A DNA stretch of 7,073 nucleotides, from the NCBI GenBank assembly GCA_051867815.1, contig JBJDZD010000110.1, positions 1 to 7,073 on the forward strand. The letters are read 5' to 3'. This stretch comes from CAG-390 sp051867815. Its GTDB lineage: Bacteria > Bacillota > Clostridia > Oscillospirales > CAG-272. Under the pieces are notes generated by a model that saw only the letters and a program-made list of their open reading frames with translations, ran no database searches and was not told the origin of the DNA. The translations under genes were made by a program, and so were the position numbers. Numbering within the stretch: the first letter of the stretch is position 1; every line of letters begins with the position of its first letter. Of the stretch, positions 1 to 5,109 are shown piece by piece.

Positions 1-1223
1 AACTTATTAAAACGCCCACTAAGGGCATGAACGACTATCTTCCTTCCGAGGTCGCTCTTCGCGAATACGTTAAAAATGTTATTATTAACTCATACGGTTC
101 GGACGGCTTCTGCATGATCGAGACCCCTGCCGTTGAGCATATTGAAAACCTGACAGGCAAAAACGGCGGAGATAACGAAAAGCTGATCTTCAAGATCATG
201 AAGCGCGGCGAGAAGCTTGCCAATGCACTGAGTGAGGACGAGCTTTGCGACAGCGGACTTCGCTACGACCTTACCGTTCCGCTTTCCCGTTACTACGCAA
301 ATAACTCCGCTAAGCTCCCCACGCCCTTTCTCGCCATGCAGATCGGCAACGTTTGGCGCGCCGACAGACCCCAGAAGGGAAGATATCGCCAATTTACTCA
401 ATGCGATATAGATATTCTCGGCGATGCAACGCAAACCGCAGAGATAACTCTTATCTCATCTACGGCAGGCGTTCTTCGAAAGCTCGGCTTTGATAACTTC
501 ACTATCAGAATCAATGACCGCAGACTCCTGAAGCTCGGCGCCGAAGCATGCGGATTCGCACCCGAGGAGCATGATAAGGTATTCATTATTCTCGATAAGA
601 TGGACAAGATAGGCCTTGAGGGAGTTAGGAGCGAATTGCTTTCCGAGGGTTATGATGAGGAGTGTGTCAATAAATATATTGCACTCTACAACGGATGCAA
701 TGCCGTTGCCGTTGAGGACTTTGCTGCTTCTCTCGGTGAAAAGAGTGCCGAGATTGCCACCGAGCTTTCCACTATCATGCGTTGCGCTTCTGCGGCAACA
801 ACAGGCGGTTGTAAACTCGCATTTGATCCCACACTTGTTCGAGGCATGTCCTATTATACCGGCACGATTTTCGAGATAAGAATGGACGGCTACGGCTATT
901 CGGTCGGCGGCGGCGGTCGCTATGACGAGATGCTCGGTAAGTTCATGGGACAGAAGGTTCCGGCTTGCGGATTCTCGCTCGGGTTTGAGAGAATCGTTTC
1001 CGCGCTTGCAGATTCGGGATTCGTTCCTCCGGCTGTAAACCGCTCCGTTGCTTTCCTTGCCGGAAAGAATATGTCCGAGGAAGAAATGCTCAGGATGTAT
1101 TCCGATGCGGCGGCACTTCGAACCGAGGGTGTACGTGTACTTGTTACCGCACGCATGAAGAATGTATTCTTCCAAAAAACGAAGCTCGCCGAAGAAGGCT
1201 ACACCGAATTCATTGAGTATTAA
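1..1223 (+). CDS. hisS: Histidine--tRNA ligase (HisRS), 5' end outside window
   Basis: Class II aminoacyl-tRNA synthetase that charges tRNA-His with histidine in the cytoplasm. The reading frame is open to the window edge: codons before the first ATG (position 27) read LIKTPTKG and join MNDYLP, matching the family N-terminus (K-x-P-x-K-G-x-x-D-y-L-P), so the real start lies upstream and ATG 27 is internal; no well-spaced Shine-Dalgarno precedes it. Counting from that Met: LRYDLTVP (78-85), motif 2 with RADRPQKGRYRQFTQ (111-125), the HisRS-specific LVRGMSYYTG (270-279) with its conserved Arg, GGGGRYD (294-300), and motif 3 CGFSLGFER (314-322). These intact catalytic motifs argue against the regulatory paralogue HisZ. 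The C-terminal anticodon-binding domain is short, about 77 residues after motif 3 against roughly 100-115 in E. coli-type enzymes; from memory, related clostridial HisRS proteins end similarly. Stop TAA is at 1221-1223, 13 nt before the dipeptidase start. Confidence 0.93.
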   Translation, partial: LIKTPTKGMNDYLPSEVALREYVKNVIINSYGSDGFCMIETPAVEHIENLTGKNGGDNEKLIFKIMKRGEKLANALSEDELCDSGLRYDLTVPLSRYYANNSAKLPTPFLAMQIGNVWRADRPQKGRYRQFTQCDIDILGDATQTAEITLISSTAGVLRKLGFDNFTIRINDRRLLKLGAEACGFAPEEHDKVFIILDKMDKIGLEGVRSELLSEGYDEECVNKYIALYNGCNAVAVEDFAASLGEKSAEIATELSTIMRCASAATTGGCKLAFDPTLVRGMSYYTGTIFEIRMDGYGYSVGGGGRYDEMLGKFMGQKVPACGFSLGFERIVSALADSGFVPPAVNRSVAFLAGKNMSEEEMLRMYSDAAALRTEGVRVLVTARMKNVFFQKTKLAEEGYTEFIEY

Positions 1224-1225
1224 GC

Positions 1226-1230
1226 GGAGG
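1226..1230 (+). promoter_or_regulatory. Ribosome binding site of the M19 dipeptidase
   Basis: GGAGG lies six bases before ATG 1237 and three bases after the hisS stop. It fixes the dipeptidase start at 1237. The frame is open further upstream to an ATG at 1162 inside hisS, but that would put a low-complexity Lys/Ser-rich extension before the conserved D-A-H-C-D metal motif. Confidence 0.88.
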
Positions 1231-1236
1231 CAAGAT

Positions 1237-2169
1237 ATGTATATAGTTGATGCCCATTGTGACAGCATACAGCTTGTTGACGAGGGCAAATTTCCTCTGG
1301 TCAATCCCCGAAATTTCAGTTCTGAACACAATCAGCTTCAATTTGTTGCCATGTTTACGAGAGCAAAGGATGGTGTTTTGGAGGAAGCGTATAAGAAAAC
1401 CGTCAGGTATATCGGTCATTTTGCAATAGAAATGCAAAAGGAAAAGGACAAAATAGTCCAGGTCCGCACCTACGCCGATATCGAGCGCGCCTTTGCCGAA
1501 GGCAAACACGCCGCGCTCCTTGCCATTGAGGGTGGCTCCGGAATCAAAGGCTCGGCACGGATCCTCAAAGACTTCTATGATGTCGGAGTGCGTGTTTTCG
1601 GCATCGCCTGGCTTTCCAACGAGCTTGCAAAAAGCAACCGTTTAGCGGACGGGGAAGAGGACACCGGCATGACCGAGCTGGGCAGGGAAATAATTGAAGC
1701 CGGCAACGAGCTTGGCATGATCTACGACGTTTCCCATCTTTCCGACAAAAGCTTTTGGGACTTAGCAGAGCTTTCAAAAAAGCCCATTATCGCTACTCAC
1801 TCGAATTTCAGAACGCTTTGCCCTCACAGCAGAAATCTGACCGATGAAATGGCGCGTCATATTGTTGAGAATGACGGTATTATCGGATTGAATATGTACC
1901 CCGAGTTCATTGATGTTGATAAATCAAAGCAAACAGTTGACAGATTCTTCGACCATCTTGATTATTGCGTCGACAAGTTCGGCTCGGATAACGTCGGCTT
2001 CGGCGGCGATATTGACGGTACTGGCGGAATGTATCCCTCGCCGATAACGGAGGATTATTCAATTCACGACCAATTCCTTGATGCGATGGTTGCAAGAGGT
2101 TATTCTTCAACCTTCATCGAGAAGTTTGCAGGCCTGAATTTCCTCAATTTCCTGAAAAAATACTTATAA
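1237..2169 (+). CDS. Membrane dipeptidase family (peptidase M19), cytoplasmic form
   Basis: Zinc-dependent dipeptidase of the renal dipeptidase family (M19), a TIM-barrel amidohydrolase that cleaves dipeptides, often tolerating a D-residue at the C-terminal position. The protein has 310 residues. Expected metal and active-site positions are present: DAHCDS with H7 and D9; IEGG with the bridging E98; DVSH with H167 (substrate-binding His position); ATHSN with H188; PHSRN with H197; and GGDIDG with D258/D260 near the C-terminus. By homology to human renal dipeptidase these correspond to its H20, D22, E125, H152, H198, H219 and D288. No signal peptide, lipobox or membrane segment is visible: the protein begins directly with the first barrel strand and metal motif, so it should act in the cytosol. 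It follows hisS with a 13-nt gap and is probably co-transcribed with it; a stem-loop terminator begins just after its stop. The exact substrate cannot be told; peptide catabolism or recycling of wall-derived dipeptides are both possible. Confidence 0.93.
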   Translation: MYIVDAHCDSIQLVDEGKFPLVNPRNFSSEHNQLQFVAMFTRAKDGVLEEAYKKTVRYIGHFAIEMQKEKDKIVQVRTYADIERAFAEGKHAALLAIEGGSGIKGSARILKDFYDVGVRVFGIAWLSNELAKSNRLADGEEDTGMTELGREIIEAGNELGMIYDVSHLSDKSFWDLAELSKKPIIATHSNFRTLCPHSRNLTDEMARHIVENDGIIGLNMYPEFIDVDKSKQTVDRFFDHLDYCVDKFGSDNVGFGGDIDGTGGMYPSPITEDYSIHDQFLDAMVARGYSSTFIEKFAGLNFLNFLKKYL

Positions 2170-2170
2170 A

Positions 2171-2206
2171 AATTACGGACATCTTCTTTTTGAGATGTCC
2201 GTAATT
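2171..2206. terminator. Bidirectional intrinsic terminator between convergent genes
   Basis: A perfect 14-bp inverted repeat (AATTACGGACATCT at 2171-2184, its reverse complement at 2193-2206) encloses an 8-nt loop. It begins one base after the dipeptidase stop codon and ends four bases before the stop codon of the minus-strand membrane protein gene. Read on the minus strand the stem runs into a T-rich tail (TTTTTATAAG overlapping the stem foot), which makes it a good terminator for the prfB operon. On the plus strand the tail (CATATTAAAG) is poor in T, so termination in that direction may be weaker. Confidence 0.87.
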
Positions 2207-2210
2207 CATA

Positions 2211-2633
2211 TTAAAGCATTTCCTCGCTTGCCTCTTCGTCGAGGGGAATATTGCCGAGTGCGAGCTTTTCGTGATCGGCGGCGTCGTCTGTTCCATAAAG
2301 ATCAGAACGAATCATTGATTCGGCAGGTGCTTCCTCGTCGGGTTCAATTACGTCGTATGCTTCCGTGTCAAAGAAGTCGAGAAGATAGCCTTTCTTTAAG
2401 TGCTTGATATACTTAAGAATAAGCGCAATGCCACCGGTAATAGCGGCGATCCAAGCTATTACGGTCAAAACCAATATTGCAACGCGCTTTCTTTTCTCTC
2501 TTTTTTGTTTCTCTGCTCTTGATTCGAGAAGAGCGGCGGTAATATTGTAGCAGGTAATGACGGAGAAGATGAACATGGCGTATTTGCTGATCTTATAAAG
2601 AATTCTTCTGAATTTCATTCCGTTCTTTGACAT
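2211..2633 (-). CDS. Hypothetical membrane protein, two predicted TM segments, acidic tail
   Basis: I do not recognise a family for this 140-residue protein. It starts at an ATG (complement of 2631-2633) with a GGAGG (complement of 2641-2645) seven bases upstream, and ends with TAA at 2213-2211. Visible layout: a basic N-terminus (KFRRILYKISK, about 7-17), a hydrophobic segment at about 18-36, a strongly basic linker (ESRAEKQKREKRKR, 37-50), a second clear membrane helix at about 51-73, a basic patch (KYIKHLKKG, 74-82), then a hydrophilic, strongly acidic C-terminal tail from about 86 to the end, rich in Asp and Glu and probably disordered. Basic residues flank both hydrophobic segments, so topology cannot be settled by the positive-inside rule. 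It lies 20 nt downstream of prfB on the same strand, so it is probably the distal gene of that transcript, though nothing in its sequence points to translation termination. Good RBS, convincing membrane segments and an adjoining terminator support a real gene. Confidence 0.8.
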   Translation of the reverse strand: MSKNGMKFRRILYKISKYAMFIFSVITCYNITAALLESRAEKQKREKRKRVAILVLTVIAWIAAITGGIALILKYIKHLKKGYLLDFFDTEAYDVIEPDEEAPAESMIRSDLYGTDDAADHEKLALGNIPLDEEASEEML

Positions 2634-2653
2634 GAGACTACCTCCGAAATTGA

Positions 2654-3772
2654 TTATTTATCATTTTGCTTGGCAAGATACTTGAGGTAGGCGTTTACGA
2701 AGCCGTCAATTTCGCCGTCCATTACGGCGCTTATGTTACCGGTTTCATAACCTGTCCTTGTATCTTTTACGAGGGTATAGGGCATAAATACGTAGGAGCG
2801 GATCTGTGAACCCCATTCAATGTTTGTCTTGTTGCCCTGGATCTCCTCAATAGTATCAAGACGTTCGCGAATCTTAATCTCCATGAGCTTGGACTTGAGC
2901 ATTTTCATGGCTGTCTCTTTGTTCTGGAGCTGGGAGCGTTCGGTCTGGCAGGTAACAACGATGCCGGTTGCTTTGTGAATAAGGCGAACGGCGGATGATA
3001 CTTTGTTTACATTCTGACCTCCTGCACCGCTGGAGTGGAAGGCAATGAAGTCGTAGTCCTCGTCGCGAATAACGATTTCGTCAAGCTTGTCAAATTCCGG
3101 CATTACTTCTATTGAGGCAAAAGACGTGTGACGTCTGCCCTGCGAGTCGTAGGGGGAAACACGGACAAGGCGGTGAACGCCGTTCTCGCTCTTGAGATAG
3201 CCGTACGCGTTGATGCCCTCAACCATGATGGTTGCGCTCTTGATGCCTGCTTCCTCGCCGTCAAGCCAATCTGTGAGCTTGACCTTAAAGCCGGATTTCT
3301 CGGCGTACCTCGTGATCATTCTGTAGAGCATAAGCGCCCAGTCCTGAGCTTCTGTTCCGCCTGCGCCGGGATGAAAAGATATGATGGCATTATTTCTGTC
3401 GTAGTCGCCGGACAGAAGAATGGAAATACGCTCTTTTTCCTCCTCGGCAACGATTGCCGCAAGCTCAGCTTCAACCTCTTCAACGCAGCTTTCGTCGTTC
3501 TCTTCGATCGCAAGCTCTGCGAGAGCTATTGCGTCCTCAAGCCTTGCGCAAAGGGCATCGTAGCCTGCAACGGTATCCTTGGCTTGCTTTATGGTTTGAA
3601 GAACCTTGGAGGAATTATCCTGGTTTGACCAAAAATCCGGGTCAAGAGTCTGCGCTTCAAGCTCCTCAATCTTGACCTTCTGTTCTTCTATTCTAAGCGC
3701 GTTTCCGAGTTCTTGAACAACGGGACGCATGCCTGTAAGCTTATATTTTGCTTCTTCAAGTGCAACTATCAA
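2654..3772 (-). CDS. prfB: Peptide chain release factor 2 (RF2)
   Basis: Class I release factor that recognises UAA and UGA in the ribosomal A site and triggers peptidyl-tRNA hydrolysis. With a TTG start at 3772 the product is 372 residues, close to the usual 365 or so. Landmarks: an N-terminal coiled-coil-like region (about 1-115), HPGAGGTEAQDW (134-145), the codon-recognition loop with SPY (206-208) followed by DSQGRRHTSF, the catalytic GGQ (251-253) in SSGAGGQNVNK, and the conserved WGSQIRSYVF (320-329). E. coli RF2 has SPF where this protein has SPY. The TTG start is preferred because GGGAGG sits six bases upstream and because the N-terminal length then matches family members; the frame is open further upstream, but that extension would overlap the promoter. 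The ORF is continuous across codons 26-27, where E. coli and B. subtilis prfB carry the in-frame TGA and +1 frameshift. It is divergent from the namZ-like gene and followed by the small membrane protein gene. Confidence 0.95.
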   Translation of the reverse strand: MIVALEEAKYKLTGMRPVVQELGNALRIEEQKVKIEELEAQTLDPDFWSNQDNSSKVLQTIKQAKDTVAGYDALCARLEDAIALAELAIEENDESCVEEVEAELAAIVAEEEKERISILLSGDYDRNNAIISFHPGAGGTEAQDWALMLYRMITRYAEKSGFKVKLTDWLDGEEAGIKSATIMVEGINAYGYLKSENGVHRLVRVSPYDSQGRRHTSFASIEVMPEFDKLDEIVIRDEDYDFIAFHSSGAGGQNVNKVSSAVRLIHKATGIVVTCQTERSQLQNKETAMKMLKSKLMEIKIRERLDTIEEIQGNKTNIEWGSQIRSYVFMPYTLVKDTRTGYETGNISAVMDGEIDGFVNAYLKYLAKQNDK

Positions 3773-3778
3773 AAATGA

Positions 3779-3784
3779 CCTCCC
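3779..3784 (-). promoter_or_regulatory. Ribosome binding site of prfB (supports TTG start)
   Basis: On the minus strand GGGAGG is followed by six bases and then TTG (complement of 3770-3772). It is the only strong Shine-Dalgarno near the 5' end of the gene and decides the start codon in favour of TTG rather than the internal ATG at residue 15 or codons further upstream. Confidence 0.85.
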
Positions 3785-3820
3785 GTCCCAAATAGGACTT
3801 GTGTATAATATTTTCATTAT

Positions 3821-3850
3821 ATTATAACACATTTTGCATACGTATTGCAA
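3821..3850 (-). promoter_or_regulatory. Probable sigma-A promoter of prfB (extended -10)
   Basis: Reading the minus strand, TTGCAA (complement of 3845-3850) is followed after 18 bases by a perfect TATAAT (complement of 3821-3826), preceded by TG in the extended -10 arrangement (TGTTATAAT). A second, overlapping TATAAT is shifted five bases downstream (complement of 3816-3821), so start-site choice could slip. The predicted transcript start near 3814 leaves a leader of about 40 nt before the TTG start. A/T-rich sequence beyond the -35 box (3851-3876) could act as an UP element. Confidence 0.72.
3834..3850. repeat. Near-palindrome overlapping the prfB -35 box
   Basis: TTGCATACGTATTGCAA is an imperfect palindrome: arms TTGCA and TGCAA around the self-complementary core TACGTA, with one extra T at 3845. 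It covers the prfB -35 hexamer and part of the spacer, the usual place for a repressor operator. No regulator is encoded in the window, and short A/T-rich dyads arise by chance, so this is only a candidate site. Confidence 0.35.
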
Positions 3851-3898
3851 TGGTTTATATAAAAAATTTAAAAAACTTCCACATTTTTCGCAGAATTA

Positions 3899-3927
3899 TT
3901 GTTTCGGAAGCTTTTTTGTGATATAAT
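3899..3927 (+). promoter_or_regulatory. Probable sigma-A promoter of the namZ-like/polA operon (extended -10)
   Basis: A perfect TATAAT at 3922-3927 carries the extended -10 TG (TGATATAAT). A weak -35 box, TTGTTT at 3899-3904, lies at the ideal 17-base spacing. The predicted start near 3934 gives a leader of under 30 nt before the TTG start at 3962. It stands back to back with the prfB promoter, about 48 bases between the two -35 boxes, with an A/T-rich stretch (3857-3876) between them. Confidence 0.75.
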
Positions 3928-3947
3928 GTTAGTGTGAATTAACTGAA

Positions 3948-3956
3948 AAGGCGGTG
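3948..3956 (+). promoter_or_regulatory. Ribosome binding site of the namZ-like gene
   Basis: AAGGCGGTG differs by one base from the full anti-Shine-Dalgarno complement AAGGAGGTG and lies five bases before TTG 3962 (seven from the GGCGG core). It supports TTG as the start; the next ATG, at 3998, has no comparable site. Confidence 0.7.
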
Positions 3957-3961
3957 TAGAC

Positions 3962-5101
3962 TTGAAAAAAACTCGCATAATTCTCGGATCCGATCGAATG
4001 GATATATTGGAAAGCCTTGTAAAGGGCAAAAGGTGCGGTTTGCTTACCGCAGGATCGGGGACAGATTCGCTCGGAGTGCCTACATATATCAAACTGCACC
4101 AAAAAGGGCTTTTGACCGTTCTGTTTTCACCGGAGCACGGAGTTCATTCCGTCATGCAAGACGGTGCTTGGAGCGGAAGCTACATCGATGCGGAAACCGG
4201 GATTCCCGTCTACGATCTGCCATCCAAAGGCAATCCGAGAATCGACGAAGCACTTTCGTTTTGCGATGTGGTCATATATGATATTCAAGACGTCGGCGCG
4301 CGTTTTTACACTTACATTTACTGCCTTGCAAGTATGATGAAGGAGTGCGCAAAACGCAGAATTCCCGTCGTCGTTCTCGACAGACCCAATCCAATCACCG
4401 GCGAGCTTTCAAAAATGAGCGGAGCAATACTTGACGAGGAAAATTTCATATCCTCCGTTGGAATGTACGCCATGCCGGTAAGATACTGCATGACCTGCGG
4501 TGAATTTGCAAAGTATGTTAATGAAAAAAAGAGCATTGGATGCGAGCTTCACGTGATAAATTGCGAAGGATGGCGGCGCGGGATTTATGCGGATGAAACA
4601 ACTATGCCGTGGATAAATCCCTCTCCCAACATTCCAACTGTAAACTGCGCCGTCAATTATATCGGTACTTGCTTGATAGAAGCCACCAACATCTCGGAGG
4701 GAAGGGGCACTACGCGTCCTTTCGATATAGTAGGGGCACCATTTATTGATTCTGCCGATCTTTGCCGTAAGCTCAATTCCGCAAAACTTGAGGGCGTATT
4801 CTTCAGCCGCGCCTTCTTTACTCCCATGTTCGGTAAGTGTCAAGGCGAGGTTTGCGAGGGTATTCAGCTGAATATCACAGACCGCAAATCCTACGACCCT
4901 CACGCGGCCGGACTGCATTTGCTTGCCGCTTTGAAGGATTATAAGGAAATGACCATCCGAGAGCAAGGCCTTTGCCTGAGATACGGCAGAGATACCTTGA
5001 CGAAAGACCCGACTTTCGACCCTAATGACGTCCTTTGCGGAGAAAAACAGGGAATTGAAGAGTTTAAGAACGAGATCAAAGACTACTTGATTTACGATTG
5101 A
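3962..5101 (+). CDS. namZ: DUF1343 / NamZ-like exo-beta-N-acetylmuramidase (GH171), no signal peptide
   Basis: Member of the DUF1343 family (YbbC), whose B. subtilis member NamZ is an exo-lytic beta-N-acetylmuramidase (GH171) that releases terminal MurNAc from peptidoglycan fragments. The protein has 379 residues. Family landmarks: KGKRCGLLTAGSG (21-33), FSPEHG (55-60), YDIQDVGARFYTY (106-118) followed by a helix, LDRPNPI (139-145), MPWINPSPNIP (215-225), EATNISEGRGTTRPF (240-254) and KCQGEVCEGI (292-301). The acidic residues of SPEHG and EATNISEGRG are likely in the active site. TTG 3962 is chosen because the segment before the first ATG codon aligns with the family N-terminus (the 'GxDxL' region) and a near-consensus RBS precedes it. 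B. subtilis NamZ is secreted, but this protein has only a KKTR start and no hydrophobic signal sequence, so it is probably cytosolic. It is the first gene of a transcript that runs into polA (8 nt apart). Family assignment is strong; enzymatic activity is inferred. Confidence 0.9.
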   Translation: MKKTRIILGSDRMDILESLVKGKRCGLLTAGSGTDSLGVPTYIKLHQKGLLTVLFSPEHGVHSVMQDGAWSGSYIDAETGIPVYDLPSKGNPRIDEALSFCDVVIYDIQDVGARFYTYIYCLASMMKECAKRRIPVVVLDRPNPITGELSKMSGAILDEENFISSVGMYAMPVRYCMTCGEFAKYVNEKKSIGCELHVINCEGWRRGIYADETTMPWINPSPNIPTVNCAVNYIGTCLIEATNISEGRGTTRPFDIVGAPFIDSADLCRKLNSAKLEGVFFSRAFFTPMFGKCQGEVCEGIQLNITDRKSYDPHAAGLHLLAALKDYKEMTIREQGLCLRYGRDTLTKDPTFDPNDVLCGEKQGIEEFKNEIKDYLIYD

Positions 5102-5109
5102 GGTTATTA

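Noticed and set aside
27..29. ATG at 27 as the hisS start
   Set aside because: The frame upstream is open to the window edge and encodes LIKTPTKG, which matches the conserved HisRS N-terminus; AAGGG is only one base from this ATG, too close for a functional RBS.
1162..1236. N-terminal extension of the dipeptidase starting at 1162
   Set aside because: It overlaps hisS, has no RBS, and adds 25 residues ahead of the family's usual N-terminal metal motif, whereas ATG 1237 has GGAGG at six bases.
456..1331. Open frame of 291 codons on the minus strand
   Set aside because: It lies antisense to the conserved hisS coding frame and crosses into the dipeptidase gene; the translation shows no family resemblance and there is no RBS of note. 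It is an opposite-strand shadow.
3773..3850. N-terminal extension of RF2 up to a TTG at 3850
   Set aside because: The stretch contains the predicted promoter and RBS of prfB and encodes a Cys/Met/Tyr-rich peptide without RF2 similarity.
3873..3917. Possible hairpin (CTTCC near 3876-3880 with GGAAG at 3906-3910, then a T run) as an attenuator or terminator
   Set aside because: Only five base pairs plus a bulge and A-T pairs around a loop of about 25 bases; it lies upstream of the -10 box, so it would not be in the namZ transcript, and it is most likely chance in A/T-rich DNA.
4409..4966. Open frame of 185 codons on the minus strand
   Set aside because: Antisense to the namZ-like gene through its most conserved motifs; the translation shows no recognisable protein features.
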